Assembly: GCF_900142095.1 (NCBI RefSeq) | Contig: NZ_FQZP01000006.1 | Coordinates: 1-64,000 of the forward strand | Source: Thermoclostridium caenicola | GTDB taxonomy: Bacteria > Bacillota > Clostridia > DSM-8532 | DNA: 64,000 nt | Direction: 5' to 3' | Part shown: positions 36,535 through 45,451 of the stretch, piece by piece | How positions within the stretch are numbered: position 1 is the stretch's first letter | How the letters are laid out: every line of letters begins with the position of its first letter | Program-made: the position numbers and the translations under genes | Notes under the pieces: generated by a model | Database searches by the model: none | Seen by the model: the letters and a program-made list of their open reading frames with translations, nothing else | Told to the model about the DNA's origin: nothing

Positions 36535-37254
36535 ATGAAACTCGTCGCCGATTGTCACTTTCATACCATTTCAAGCGGCCATGCATACAGTACACTCGAC
36601 GAATACGCAAGGGAAGCGTCCATGAAGGGACTGGAGCTTATTGCCATGACCGACCACGGACCTGCCATGCCCGGCAGTGCCCATATCTACTATTTCCATA
36701 ATCTCAAGGTCATACCCGACTATCTCTACGAGGTTGAGATCCTCAAGGGTATGGAAGCCAACATCATCGACCGTGACGGCTCCCTTGACATTACGGGCAT
36801 GGATCCGAAAGAACTGGACGTTTTGATCGCCAGCTACCACACGCCCTGCCTGAAGCCCGGTACCACCGAAGAGAACACCAAAACCTATATCGGGGCCATG
36901 AAGAATAAATATGTGAACATCATTGGCCATCCCGACGATGGCAGGATTCCCGTGGATTATGAAGAACTGGTGCGGGCGGCTGCAGAGTACGATGTCCTGA
37001 TTGAAATGAACAACTCCTCCTTAAGGCCCATCGCTTTCAGGCAGAACGCCAGGGAAAACTATATGCGCCTTCTGGAGTGCTGCGAGAAGCACAAGGTTTC
37101 CATCATCGTGAACACCGATGCCCACATCCATACCGATATCGGCGAGTTTTCCGAGACGCTTGCCCTGCTCCGGCATGTGGGTTTTCCAAGGGAACTGATC
37201 GCCAATGCCAGCGTTGAGCGCCTTAAAAAGAAGCTGGTATCGAGAAGGGGATGA
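36535..37254 (+). CDS. PHP-domain phosphatase, YcdX-like
   Basis: A 239-residue metal-dependent phosphatase of the PHP superfamily. The four metal-binding blocks are visible: DCHFHTISSGHA (6-17), MTDHGPAMPG (about 39-48), IGHPDDGRI and NTDAHIHTD. Length and motif order match YcdX-type proteins rather than histidinol phosphatase or DNA polymerase PHP domains. Substrate unknown. AGGAGG precedes the start. prfA follows after 62 bases. Confidence 0.85.
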   Translation: MKLVADCHFHTISSGHAYSTLDEYAREASMKGLELIAMTDHGPAMPGSAHIYYFHNLKVIPDYLYEVEILKGMEANIIDRDGSLDITGMDPKELDVLIASYHTPCLKPGTTEENTKTYIGAMKNKYVNIIGHPDDGRIPVDYEELVRAAAEYDVLIEMNNSSLRPIAFRQNARENYMRLLECCEKHKVSIIVNTDAHIHTDIGEFSETLALLRHVGFPRELIANASVERLKKKLVSRRG

Positions 37255-37316
37255 CCTGAACCCCGGGATGCGGCAAATCCTGATCTATGCCCGGAGCGGA
37301 CGCATGAGGTGAAAAC

Positions 37317-38393
37317 ATGTTTGAAAAGCTTGAAGCCATAGAAAACCGGTTTGAAGAGTTGAATATGCGCCTGACCGAACCCGATGTGCTCAACGATCCG
37401 ACCCAGTACGCAAAACTCATGAAGGAGCATGCGGAACTCTCGGAGATCGTTGACAAATACAGGGAGTGGAAGGGGTTCCGGAAGGCTTATGAGGATGCCC
37501 GGCTCATGCTGGATGAAAAGCCCGATCCCGAGCTCGAGGAAATGATTGAGCAGGAAATGAAAGAGGCCTCCGCGGGTATGGAAAGGACCGAGAGGGAATT
37601 GAAAATCCTGCTCATGCCCAGGGATCCCAACGATGACAGGGATGTCATCATCGAGATCCGGGCAGGGGCAGGCGGCGATGAAGCAGCGCTTTTTGCGGCG
37701 GACCTCATGAGGATGTATACCCATTACGCCGAGTCCAAGGGCTGGACGGTCAACCTGATCGATGCCAATCCCACCGAAATCGGCGGTTTTAAGGAAGTGG
37801 TCTTTGAGGTGGAAGGAAAGGGTGCCTACAGCCGCTTCAAGTTTGAAAGCGGGGTGCACCGGGTGCAAAGGGTGCCTGCCACCGAATCCAGCGGTAGGAT
37901 ACATACTTCCACCGTAACGGTTGCCGTGCTTCCCGAACCGGATGAATTGGATGAGATCGAGATCAACCCGGCCGACATCGAGGTGGATACCTTCCGGGCG
38001 TCGGGCGCCGGCGGACAACACGTCAACAAGACCTCGTCGGCCATCCGCATCACCCATATCCCTACCGGGATTGTGGTCACCTGCCAGGACCAGCGCTCCC
38101 AGCACAAGAACCGGGAGAAGGCCCTGCGGGTGCTCAAGGCCAAGCTCAACGATATAGAAAGGCAGAAGCAGTTCAACGAAGTGGCTGAAAACAGGCGTGC
38201 CCAGGTGGGTACGGGCGATCGCAGCGAGCGGATCAGAACGTACAATTTCCCGCAGAGGCGCGTGACCGATCACCGCATCGGCTATACCCTGTATCGGATC
38301 GACGAGTTCCTGAACGGGGATATCGAAGAGCTGATAGAGGCGCTGATCACATCCGATCAGGCGGAGAAGCTCAGCAGGAACGAAGAAGAATGA
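37317..38393 (+). CDS. prfA: Peptide chain release factor 1
   Basis: A 358-residue class I release factor that reads UAA and UAG. The codon-recognition tripeptide is PAT at 187-189 in [10 protein letters not shown], which marks RF1 (RF2 has SPF). The catalytic GGQ is at 232-234 in [11 protein letters not shown]. The N-terminal helical domain has [15 protein letters not shown]. Many Firmicutes have hemK after prfA; here an intrinsic terminator follows at once. Confidence 0.96.
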   Translation: MFEKLEAIENRFEELNMRLTEPDVLNDPTQYAKLMKEHAELSEIVDKYREWKGFRKAYEDARLMLDEKPDPELEEMIEQEMKEASAGMERTERELKILLMPRDPNDDRDVIIEIRAGAGGDEAALFAADLMRMYTHYAESKGWTVNLIDANPTEIGGFKEVVFEVEGKGAYSRFKFESGVHRVQRVPATESSGRIHTSTVTVAVLPEPDELDEIEINPADIEVDTFRASGAGGQHVNKTSSAIRITHIPTGIVVTCQDQRSQHKNREKALRVLKAKLNDIERQKQFNEVAENRRAQVGTGDRSERIRTYNFPQRRVTDHRIGYTLYRIDEFLNGDIEELIEALITSDQAEKLSRNEEE

Positions 38394-38395
38394 GC

Positions 38396-38419
38396 AAGGG
38401 GGCACAAGGCCCCCTTTTT
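38396..38419 (+). terminator. Terminator of prfA
   Basis: GGGGGC and GCCCCC pair around a five-base loop, flanked by AA and a five-T tail, directly after the prfA stop. The convergent DUF3298-like gene ends just beyond and may share it. Confidence 0.85.
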
Positions 38420-38420
38420 G

Positions 38421-39092
38421 CTACGGTTTGATTCTCAGATTGTCCCCAAACAGGATCCAGGGTACGGTGAAGGTCTGGATACCGGAAACATAGGGGGCGA
38501 TGGTGTACAGCGGATAGAAAATGACAACGCCGTTTTCTGCAAGGTAAAAGTTTTTCTCGTCGAAGAATTTGACGATGTTCTTTTCCAGGTCATCCAGGTA
38601 TGGTACCTGTCCGGTTTCCTGCCTGCGCAGGGCCTCGTTCTCTACGGTCCTGATGATCACGGTTCTGTAATCGTAACCCGCCTTGAACAGATCGCTGAGC
38701 TTCAACAGCGTCCCGCGGCTCAAGTCCCAGGTGTCACCGAAACGGACGGTATTGCCGTGGGCGCCTCCCGTGAACTCATACTGGTCATAGAAAAGGCTGG
38801 CGATAGGTTTCTTGCAATAGGTCGGCTCAAAGGTCTGGATCAGTTCATAGGTATGGAACGGGAACTCCTGTGACATGGCGTACTGGTATTGCCTGACCGC
38901 CTGGGGATACAGGCGTGTCCTCGCATAGTTGAAGCTGGCCCTGGCTTTCTGCCTGAAATACAGATTGAACCGGGATGCGGCGTGGTCATACCCGTCCATG
39001 TGCGGCACCGACAGCCTGATGTTGACCATCGGGGTTCTTCTGTAATAGAACGTGTCCTTCAGCTCCTGAGACCTAATCCATTCGCAGTTCAC
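38421..39092 (-). CDS. DUF3298/RsiV-like domain protein
   Basis: A 223-residue protein. GGAHGNTVRFGDTWDL followed by LLKLSDLF and a C-terminal FYLAENGVVIFYPLYTIAPY is the typical DUF3298 pattern found in RsiV-like and lysozyme-binding proteins. No signal peptide is present with this start, which is odd for a family that is usually exported. GTG 39092 is chosen because GAGGTGG lies seven bases upstream; the longer frame to 39308 would overlap the CYTH gene. It lies downstream of the CYTH gene on the same strand. Confidence 0.65.
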   Translation of the reverse strand: MNCEWIRSQELKDTFYYRRTPMVNIRLSVPHMDGYDHAASRFNLYFRQKARASFNYARTRLYPQAVRQYQYAMSQEFPFHTYELIQTFEPTYCKKPIASLFYDQYEFTGGAHGNTVRFGDTWDLSRGTLLKLSDLFKAGYDYRTVIIRTVENEALRRQETGQVPYLDDLEKNIVKFFDEKNFYLAENGVVIFYPLYTIAPYVSGIQTFTVPWILFGDNLRIKP

Positions 39093-39183
39093 CTTATACC
39101 ACCTCAACAGTATTCTATTGAGGCGGTGCGGATCCTGTGCCTGTACCCATGGGAGAATGCGGTGAAAATGTGAGGTGTCTGCG

Positions 39184-39660
39184 CTAATCCTTATGCTCCC
39201 AGGTATTGTAGGGGTGTTTGGCCAGGTAGGCATTATAGTATCTGGGATCCGCCGTAACCTCCCGACCGACCCAGGGAGGCAGGGAAAAGCGCTGATCTTC
39301 CTGCTCAAGCTCTATTTCGGCGATGCAGAGCCCCTGGTTCACGCCGGTAAATTCATCCACTTCCCATGTCATGCCGTCATGGACCAGCGTGTATCGGACC
39401 TTTTCGATCAGGGGCTTTATACACATCCTTTCCAAAAGGTCTTCCGCATCGGGCAGGGGGATCTCATACTCGTATTCCGTCCGGGACGCCCCACGGGAAG
39501 GTCCCTTTATGGTCAGGTAACCCTTGCTTCCATCGGTTCTGACCCGGATAACCCTGTGGGTATCGGCAACGATATACCCCTGCCGGTATGTTTTGCAGGA
39601 AGCTCCGTTACGGTATCCGCTGCCCGTTACAAGGAACTTTCTTTCAATCTCCTGACGCAT
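39184..39660 (-). CDS. CYTH domain protein (triphosphate tunnel enzyme family)
   Basis: A 158-residue protein starting MRQEIERKFLV, the CYTH signature with the ExExK-type metal-binding motif at 4-8. Repeated basic/acidic strands (RVIRVRTDGSKGYLTIKG, TEYEYEIPL, WEVDEFTG, IAEIELEQE) form the eight-stranded tunnel. Family members hydrolyse inorganic or organic triphosphates; some are class IV adenylate cyclases. ATG 39660 with GGAG six bases upstream gives the standard family start; the open frame to 40002 is not needed. Confidence 0.85.
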   Translation of the reverse strand: MRQEIERKFLVTGSGYRNGASCKTYRQGYIVADTHRVIRVRTDGSKGYLTIKGPSRGASRTEYEYEIPLPDAEDLLERMCIKPLIEKVRYTLVHDGMTWEVDEFTGVNQGLCIAEIELEQEDQRFSLPPWVGREVTADPRYYNAYLAKHPYNTWEHKD

Positions 39661-39810
39661 AATCATCTCCAGGTATCGTCCGCCCGCAAAGGGCATCCCG
39701 GGATGCGCCTTTACGGGACCGTATCGGGATATGCTTTCAATATATCCGTTCCTGAAGGGAATTTCAACGTTTGATCTGTCTCTTCCTCTTTTGTCATGCA
39801 TGGATTTCTT

Positions 39811-39839
39811 TTGTAGGCTTTGGTGACTTGGTGTATAAT
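39811..39839 (+). promoter_or_regulatory. Promoter of the sensor/regulator/kinase operon
   Basis: TTGTAG at 39811-39816 and TATAAT at 39834-39839 are 17 bases apart, 48 bases before the first sensor gene. Confidence 0.6.
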
Positions 39840-39886
39840 GTAAATAAAAAGGCGAATTTTGCCGATTTGTTGGTGAAGTTTGGGAT

Positions 39887-41215
39887 ATGGATTTTCTCAT
39901 CCATGACAGGTTCATATTGGGCGTGCTGATAACCTGCTGCACAGCCCTGTGCGGTTGTGCTGCTTCCCTGGTATTGACCGGCAGCTCATCCGCCGGTGCC
40001 AAGCGCGCCTTCCTGTATGTGATGTTTTATGTGCTTGCCCATGAGACCAGTTCGCTGATCGTTTTGCATGCGACATCGCCGGATATGTTCAGACTTCTGG
40101 TTGCCGTCAGGGCCGCCAGCGCCTATCTTCTGGCAACATCCCTGCTGCTTTTCACCGGATATTATACGGACAGACGCTGGCTGAAAGGGCTGGCCCTGGG
40201 CGTGCACCTGGTTTCCGTGGGACAGGTGGTACTCCCGTTTCTGAACAGGCAATGGGCGGAGCGGCTCGTGATGCTGTCCGGGCCTTTTGAAGCGCAATAC
40301 TGGGGTTTGGCCCTTTGGTATGCCCTTGTGCCGGGGACATTCTGCATCATCCTCTCGGTTATCTTCATTCTCCATGCGCATCACCATGGGCGCAAACTGA
40401 CCGTGGTTTCCTTGATCTTTGCGTTTTTGCTGCTGTGCATGGGAGCGCTTTCGATCCTGCAGCTATCCACAAGGGACATGGTCCGGGACAACATGCACCT
40501 GATCATTTTTCTGGGCCTTCTGGCCGCAAAACTGAAGGCCATGCCCTTTCTCAGCAGGGATGCCAAATACATTTCCCGCGCCGATATCCATGACGGGTTT
40601 TCCGAGGCCGTGATCATCTTTGACCGGAGAGGCCGGGTTGTTCATATCCATGACGGACTTAAAACCATCAAACTGTCCGACAGGCTCAGGGATATCCAGG
40701 AAAAGCTGGCGGAGGAAGGGGTGCTGAATGAATCGGGAGCCCTTTCCCAGGGGCGTATTTTGATAGAAGAACAACATCCCGTCCACCTGCAGTATAAGAT
40801 TTCACCCCTTCAGGCGGAAGGAAAAGTGTTGGGAAGGATCATCAACCTGCGCGATGTTACGGAGCTGGTCAATCTCCAGATGGAATTGTCGCAAAAGAAC
40901 AGGCAGTTGGAGTTGGCTTTTTCCAGGAAACAGCGGGCGGCACGGGCTGTGAGGCAACTGGCCGTGGAGAGGGAGCGGGCCAGGATACTGGACCAGGTCA
41001 ATGCCACCGCCAATGCCTATATCAGCAGGGTTCGCCGTGATGTGGCGCAACTTGAGGCTGAAATGGCGACCGGAACGGACTTTCCCACGAAGATCAGGAT
41101 GATGAACGAACAGTTGCTGGAAGTCACCCGGAGCGTCATTGAGGAAATACGGGCCACCGTAAGGAAACTGAACCATGTGCCTGAGGGATGCGAAACCCTT
41201 GAAGATATGGAATAA
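39887..41215 (+). CDS. 7TM sensor protein resembling a histidine kinase but lacking the kinase domain
   Basis: A 442-residue membrane protein. About seven membrane helices (residues 8-215) form a histidine-kinase-type 7TM sensor, followed by a PAS-like domain (about 232-328, AVIIFDRRGRVVHIHDG) and a coiled coil. The dimerisation helix at 363-380 (ERARILDQVNATANAYIS) aligns with ERNSLAKEIHDVLGHSLN of the kinase encoded at 41886, but Asn372 replaces the phosphorylated His. The chain ends before any HATPase domain. The shared layout suggests duplication and decay, or specialisation as a signalling partner. Confidence 0.75.
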   Translation: MDFLIHDRFILGVLITCCTALCGCAASLVLTGSSSAGAKRAFLYVMFYVLAHETSSLIVLHATSPDMFRLLVAVRAASAYLLATSLLLFTGYYTDRRWLKGLALGVHLVSVGQVVLPFLNRQWAERLVMLSGPFEAQYWGLALWYALVPGTFCIILSVIFILHAHHHGRKLTVVSLIFAFLLLCMGALSILQLSTRDMVRDNMHLIIFLGLLAAKLKAMPFLSRDAKYISRADIHDGFSEAVIIFDRRGRVVHIHDGLKTIKLSDRLRDIQEKLAEEGVLNESGALSQGRILIEEQHPVHLQYKISPLQAEGKVLGRIINLRDVTELVNLQMELSQKNRQLELAFSRKQRAARAVRQLAVERERARILDQVNATANAYISRVRRDVAQLEAEMATGTDFPTKIRMMNEQLLEVTRSVIEEIRATVRKLNHVPEGCETLEDME

Positions 41216-41244
41216 TGCTTGCAGAGACAGGAGGCTGGGGCCTT

Positions 41245-41886
41245 ATGATACGCGTCTTGATTGCAGATGACCATGCGCTGCTGACCGACAGCCTGAAAAT
41301 GGTACTGGAAAGCTTTGACGGCTTTCAGGTTGTGGGGATTGCCCATGATGGCTGGCAGGCCTGCGAAATGTGCAAAGAAATCAGGCCGGATGTTGTTTTG
41401 ATGGATATCAGGATGCCGATACTGGATGGCATCAACGCCATCGCCAAAATTAAGGATGTTGATCCCGGCATCAAGGTTATCATTCTTACCTCGCTGGAGG
41501 AAAAAAACCATATCTTCAAAGCCTTTATGAACGGTGCGGATGCGTACCTGATGAAGGATACGCCTCCGGATCGCCTGAAGGTTCTGATACAGTGCGTCCT
41601 GTGGGGGTACCAGGTTTTGGGTGGCGAACTGAAGGAACTCCTCGATTCGGCCTGCAGGGACAGGATACAGGACAGGAAAAGGGATCAGGTTCTGGCGGCC
41701 CTCAAGGAAGAAGACGTCGAGATCATCAAATGTATCAGCGAGGGCAAGAACAATAATGAAATCGCTGAAATCTTCGGATATGCCAACGGAACGGTAAAGA
41801 ACAAGGTAACCCGGCTCCTGGAGATCACCGGAACGGGAAACCGGGCACAGCTGGTCATGTTTGCGCTGAAGCACAACATCATCTGA
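41245..41886 (+). CDS. NarL/LuxR-type response regulator
   Basis: A 213-residue DNA-binding regulator. The receiver domain has Asp8/Asp9 (IADDH), the phosphorylated Asp54 in VLMDIRMP and a conserved Lys in YLMKD. The C-terminal LuxR-type helix-turn-helix (about 150-210) contains CISEGKNNNEIAEIFGYANG and TVKNKVTRLLE. ATG 41245 has AGGAGG ten bases upstream. It is sandwiched between two 7TM sensors; its stop overlaps the next start by one base (TGATG), so it is coupled to the true kinase. Confidence 0.9.
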   Translation: MIRVLIADDHALLTDSLKMVLESFDGFQVVGIAHDGWQACEMCKEIRPDVVLMDIRMPILDGINAIAKIKDVDPGIKVIILTSLEEKNHIFKAFMNGADAYLMKDTPPDRLKVLIQCVLWGYQVLGGELKELLDSACRDRIQDRKRDQVLAALKEEDVEIIKCISEGKNNNEIAEIFGYANGTVKNKVTRLLEITGTGNRAQLVMFALKHNII

Positions 41887-43580
41887 TGCCGGCGCCGGAT
41901 TTTGGACGGGTAGGGGGTGGCATTACGACCACAAACATACTGTTCAACCTCATCAGTATTGCGGTCTTATCGGCCTATCTGGCGTTTATATACCATGCGT
42001 CCATCAAGACCGGACCCATGAAATACTATATAGCCGTCCACTTCTTTGCGTTCATTTCGCTGATGGTGGATTTCCTTGCCCTGCTTGCCCAGGGAACAGG
42101 TGCCCAGCATCTCTTTACCATTCTCTCCTCCTCGGCCGGTATTCTGTGTTCGGTTGCCCTGATGTGCTTCGGCCTTGTCCTTTTGCGGAAAAAGAGCCTG
42201 AACCGGTACTTTCTTATCGCTGTCTATCTGATCCCCACCCTGTCTTTCCTGTTTGCCCTCCTTGCGGAGCAATCCCTGATTCTTGAACAGGCAGCGGGCA
42301 TCCCAAAGCCCGGCACGCTGTACAAGATCCATTCCTGGGTGGAATACCTGTTCCGGGTTTCCGCCTGTGTGCTGCTGGCGGCCACAGTGACAAAAAGGAT
42401 CAGGATCTCGCCTTTTGAAATCTTTTTGGTGGCGGCGTCCATGGTCTCCTTCACGCTCAAAATCATGATATCCCTCCAGCAGCCTGCTTATGTATCGCCC
42501 GTCGGTCCGATCATGGCCCTGATGGTTTTCAGCCTGCTGTTTTTTGGCTCGGCCAAGCTGGGGATGTACCATGTGATGGCGCTGGGCATAAAACGGAGCC
42601 TGGAATTGTACGGTGAAGCCGTATTTATCATGGACAGCAGGGGAAAGGTGGCCTACATGAATCCGGCATGCGAGGGCTTGGAGCATGACACCTTCCAGGC
42701 CGTTTCTGATGTCTGCCGCCTTGAGGCGCAGGAACTCAGGGATTATGCTGAGGAGGAAAGAATCCTGGAGGTTTCGCATAACCACGGTGTATACACGGTC
42801 AGAATGCGCGCAGCTCCATCCCTGCTCCGGAACAGAGCAGGAACCATATGCGTGATACATGATGATACCGCGTTGAAAACCGCCATCAACCACCTGAAGG
42901 AGAAGAATGAGGAACTGGTGATGTTGAACAACAGCATCCGGCTGCTCCAGGACCAGACCAGCCACCTGGCCGCCATCGAGGAAAGGAACAGCCTGGCCAA
43001 AGAGATACACGACGTACTTGGACACTCCCTCAACCTCGCCCTGCACACTCTGGAAAGCAATCGGCTGATCCTGGACACCCAGCCGGAGAAGGCCATGATG
43101 AGGCTCAAGCAGGTCATCGCCGATATCGACAGGGGTATCGGGGAAATCGCGGCGCATGCCGAGCCCAGGGAGAAACAGTCGCCCCTGTGGTCCCTGCTTG
43201 CCGAAATGGCGGATCGCCTGGCCGAGATCGGGGTCAGGATGGACGTAATCCGTTCCAGATACACGGGCGAAATGACCGATGATATGGTAAAAACCATCTA
43301 CAGGATATGCCAGGAGGCCACAACCAATGCCATCAGGCATGGCAAAGCCGACCAGATCACCGTTTCCATCAAGGAAAAAGCAGGCCTGTTGCACATCCAT
43401 ATCATCGATAACGGTAAAGGGTGCGGGAAGATTATCAAGGGCAATGGTCTCAGGGGAATGGAGGAACGCGTCGGAAACCTCGGCGGTTACGTTTCCTTCA
43501 ACAGTTTCGAGGATGGCAACGGATTTATGGTCCACGCCTTCATCCCGCTGGAAAACATGGCGCTCCAAGGCGGCCAATGA
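41886..43580 (+). CDS. Sensor histidine kinase, 7TM-PAS-HisKA_3
   Basis: A 564-residue membrane kinase. Seven helices (about 15-230), a PAS-like domain (AVFIMDSRGKVAYMNP, about 245-330), a coiled coil, then the HisKA_3 helix with His375 in AKEIHDVLGHSL and an HATPase domain with ATTNAIRHGKA (N box), IIDNGKGCG (G1) and NGLRGMEERV (G2). It should phosphorylate the co-encoded LuxR-type regulator. The signal is unknown. A promoter and a hairpin-rich RNA region follow the gene. Confidence 0.9.
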   Translation: MPAPDFGRVGGGITTTNILFNLISIAVLSAYLAFIYHASIKTGPMKYYIAVHFFAFISLMVDFLALLAQGTGAQHLFTILSSSAGILCSVALMCFGLVLLRKKSLNRYFLIAVYLIPTLSFLFALLAEQSLILEQAAGIPKPGTLYKIHSWVEYLFRVSACVLLAATVTKRIRISPFEIFLVAASMVSFTLKIMISLQQPAYVSPVGPIMALMVFSLLFFGSAKLGMYHVMALGIKRSLELYGEAVFIMDSRGKVAYMNPACEGLEHDTFQAVSDVCRLEAQELRDYAEEERILEVSHNHGVYTVRMRAAPSLLRNRAGTICVIHDDTALKTAINHLKEKNEELVMLNNSIRLLQDQTSHLAAIEERNSLAKEIHDVLGHSLNLALHTLESNRLILDTQPEKAMMRLKQVIADIDRGIGEIAAHAEPREKQSPLWSLLAEMADRLAEIGVRMDVIRSRYTGEMTDDMVKTIYRICQEATTNAIRHGKADQITVSIKEKAGLLHIHIIDNGKGCGKIIKGNGLRGMEERVGNLGGYVSFNSFEDGNGFMVHAFIPLENMALQGGQ

Positions 43581-43634
43581 CCGCTAAATGGAGAAAACAG
43601 TGCAAAAAGCACTCGAAAAGATGACCAAAATCAC

Positions 43635-43662
43635 TTGATTGGACTTTTTGATTGGATATAAT
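43635..43662 (+). promoter_or_regulatory. Promoter of the candidate small RNA
   Basis: TTGATT at 43635-43640 and TATAAT at 43657-43662 with 16-base spacing. It lies in the gap after the kinase gene and points to a start near 43670, exactly where the first hairpin begins. No open reading frame follows. Confidence 0.65.
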
Positions 43663-43669
43663 ATGTTCT

Positions 43670-43845
43670 AAGGGTTTATAGAGCTCCGGGTGGTTATTCC
43701 ATATAAACCCTAGATGTCTTTGCCCCCCCCAAAGACTAAAATGTTCTACAAAAGAATAATGGTTCTTGCTTAAGAACCATTATGAGTCCGGAGATAATCT
43801 TCATCTCATAAAAGGCTATGAATGCATGATTCATAGCCTTTTAGT
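43670..43845 (+). ncRNA. Candidate small RNA with a C-rich loop and five hairpins
   Basis: From the predicted start five stems follow in series: 43671-43680 with 43702-43711; GTCTTT with AAAGAC (43716-43736) around GCCCCCCCC; 43756-43767 with 43772-43783 (12 bp, loop GCTT); GAGAT with ATCTC (43791-43807); and a 15-bp terminator stem (43809-43823 with 43829-43843). An eight-C loop exposed on a short stem is a common way for Gram-positive small RNAs to pair with Shine-Dalgarno sequences. No coding frame is present. Family unknown; minus-strand transcription is possible but lacks a visible promoter. Confidence 0.55.
43809..43843. terminator. Bidirectional terminator between the small RNA and the PRTase gene
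   Basis: A 15-bp perfect stem beginning with TAAAAGG and ending CCTTTTA around a five-base loop. It can end the plus-strand RNA and the convergent phosphoribosyltransferase transcript. Confidence 0.8.
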
Positions 43846-43874
43846 CATTCTTTTTGGTATCCGACGGCCGTTTG

Positions 43875-44438
43875 CTATTTTTCGATGGGTTCGCCCTCCG
43901 CATTGAACAGTGGGAGGTATTCGAGGTAGATGATATCTTCCCTGTATTTGGCGTCGCCTTCGGCCAGGATGGCCGCCTTGCCGACCACCGTGCCGCCCGA
44001 CATCTTGACCAGCTTTTCCACGGCAAAAATGGATTCCCCGGTGCTGATGACATCATCAATGATGAGAACCCGTTTGCCTTTCAGGAGCTCGGCATCGTTT
44101 TTGTCGATGTAGAGCGTCTGCTTCCTGGCGGTGGTAATGGACTGGACTTCAACGGTGATCGGATCCTTCATGTAAAGCTTCTGGGCCTTCCGCGCCACGA
44201 GATATTTTTCGGCATTCATCTGGCGGGCCATTTCGTGAATCAGCGGTATTCCCTTGGCCTCGGCTGTTATCATGATATCGTGTTCCGGAATTTTCCGGAT
44301 AAGTTCCCTGGCGCAGGCGGTGGTCAGCTCCACGTCGCCGAGGATCACAAATGCTGCTATCTTGAGATCCTGGCTGATGCTGCAAAGCGGCAGATCCCTT
44401 TCCAGGCCCGCTACCTTAATCCTGTATGTTTCCTTCAT
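43875..44438 (-). CDS. Adenine phosphoribosyltransferase-like protein
   Basis: A 187-residue type I phosphoribosyltransferase. The PRPP-binding loop is RVLIIDDVISTGES (about 122-135), preceded by IMITAEAKGIPLIHEMA and YLVARKAQKLYM. The layout fits the clostridial branch often annotated as adenine phosphoribosyltransferase, which differs from canonical Apt in its N terminus (LPLCSISQDLKIAAFVILGD). Purine salvage is the likely role, but the base is uncertain. It is monocistronic, with a good AGAGGTG site upstream. Confidence 0.78.
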   Translation of the reverse strand: MKETYRIKVAGLERDLPLCSISQDLKIAAFVILGDVELTTACARELIRKIPEHDIMITAEAKGIPLIHEMARQMNAEKYLVARKAQKLYMKDPITVEVQSITTARKQTLYIDKNDAELLKGKRVLIIDDVISTGESIFAVEKLVKMSGGTVVGKAAILAEGDAKYREDIIYLEYLPLFNAEGEPIEK

Positions 44439-44632
44439 TGATTAATCACCTCTTAAAACTTCCCGCATACCTATAACTTTAACACTTATGGAAGCACCGA
44501 ATCAAGCACAAGTTGTACAAGCGTCACAGGACTTTTAAATCGTGTCCGATGACAAAAATGCGCCGGCAGTTTCCCGCATCCGCTTTTGCCCTGAAATCAG
44601 TCTTTCTTGCTGGGCATCGGATTATCCCCGCA

Positions 44633-44679
44633 AATTCATTGCCATGATGGGCGGATGTTCATATTTGTGGCAATGAATT
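44633..44679. repeat. 12-bp perfect inverted repeat
   Basis: AATTCATTGCCA (44633-44644) is repeated inverted at 44668-44679 with a 23-base centre. It lies between the divergent phosphoribosyltransferase and secreted-protein genes and could be an operator or an RNA hairpin. The rest of 44439-44802 shows no gene. Confidence 0.5.
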
Positions 44680-44802
44680 CGTGTAACCTGCTTATCTTTT
44701 GCGTTTTGCAGGACAAAAATGTTTTTTGTATACGCGAATTATTAAATATTGACACCTATGACTTGATTGAATCGGGAGAAAATAATCATGGAGGTGATCA
44801 AA

Positions 44803-45372
44803 ATGGCACTAAAAGGTGTGGCAGCTGTTGCCGTCATTGCCGGCCTTCTGGTAACAACCCCGGCCGTCGCCGTCGGTCATGGAACCGAAAACAGGGAGCC
44901 GGTGCGCCAGGAAAGGCTGAACCAGGAGGAAAAAAGGCCGGAACTTGACAACAGGGAAAAGGCTCCGGAAGATATTAAGGAGCATAAAAAGGAAAAGAAG
45001 GACGGTCGCAGGAAAAGAGGTTACTGCGAGTTTGTAAAGGATCCTTTGGGCACGCTGGAAAAAAGAAAAAGCGAGGTCCAGCAACTCCTGAAGGAAGGCA
45101 AAATTCCGAAGGAGAAAGCCGAGTCCATCCTGAAAAGAATTGACGAGAAAATGGCGGAAATCAAGGCATTCAACGGGCTGAGCCTTGAAGAGAAGCGCGA
45201 AAAACTCATCAGGGACTGCAGGGAATACCTGGACGGCCAGGTGAAGAAGGGCCTCCTGGAACCCGAAAAGGCGGAACGCATCTATAAGGAATACGCTGAA
45301 AAGATTAAAAAATGGGACGGAACGGGATATCCCAGGTTCTTCAGGAAATTCACCGGGGAGAAAACCGAATAA
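44803..45372 (+). CDS. Secreted highly charged helical protein, DUF2680-like
   Basis: A 189-residue exported protein. A signal peptide (MALKGVAAVAVIAGLL, cleavage near AVAVG) is followed by a Glu/Lys/Arg-rich chain. Two similar helical units, LLKEGKIPKEKAESILKRID and DGQVKKGLLEPEKAERIYKE, recall the KEGKITKEQADA pattern of DUF2680-type clostridial secreted proteins. Three cysteines are present. ATG 44803 has GGAGGTGATC upstream; earlier in-frame starts would place charged residues before the signal peptide. Function unknown. Confidence 0.65.
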   Translation: MALKGVAAVAVIAGLLVTTPAVAVGHGTENREPVRQERLNQEEKRPELDNREKAPEDIKEHKKEKKDGRRKRGYCEFVKDPLGTLEKRKSEVQQLLKEGKIPKEKAESILKRIDEKMAEIKAFNGLSLEEKREKLIRDCREYLDGQVKKGLLEPEKAERIYKEYAEKIKKWDGTGYPRFFRKFTGEKTE

Positions 45373-45451
45373 TCGGGGCAAAACGGGAAAGAGACCTGAT
45401 ACAGGTCTCTTTATGCCGTTTCATATTTGATAGTCTTTTGCTTTCCGAACG

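Noticed and set aside
41967-43577. A 536-codon open frame on the minus strand opposite the histidine kinase
   Set aside because: The plus-strand kinase has all expected motifs; the reverse frame has no domain or start signal.
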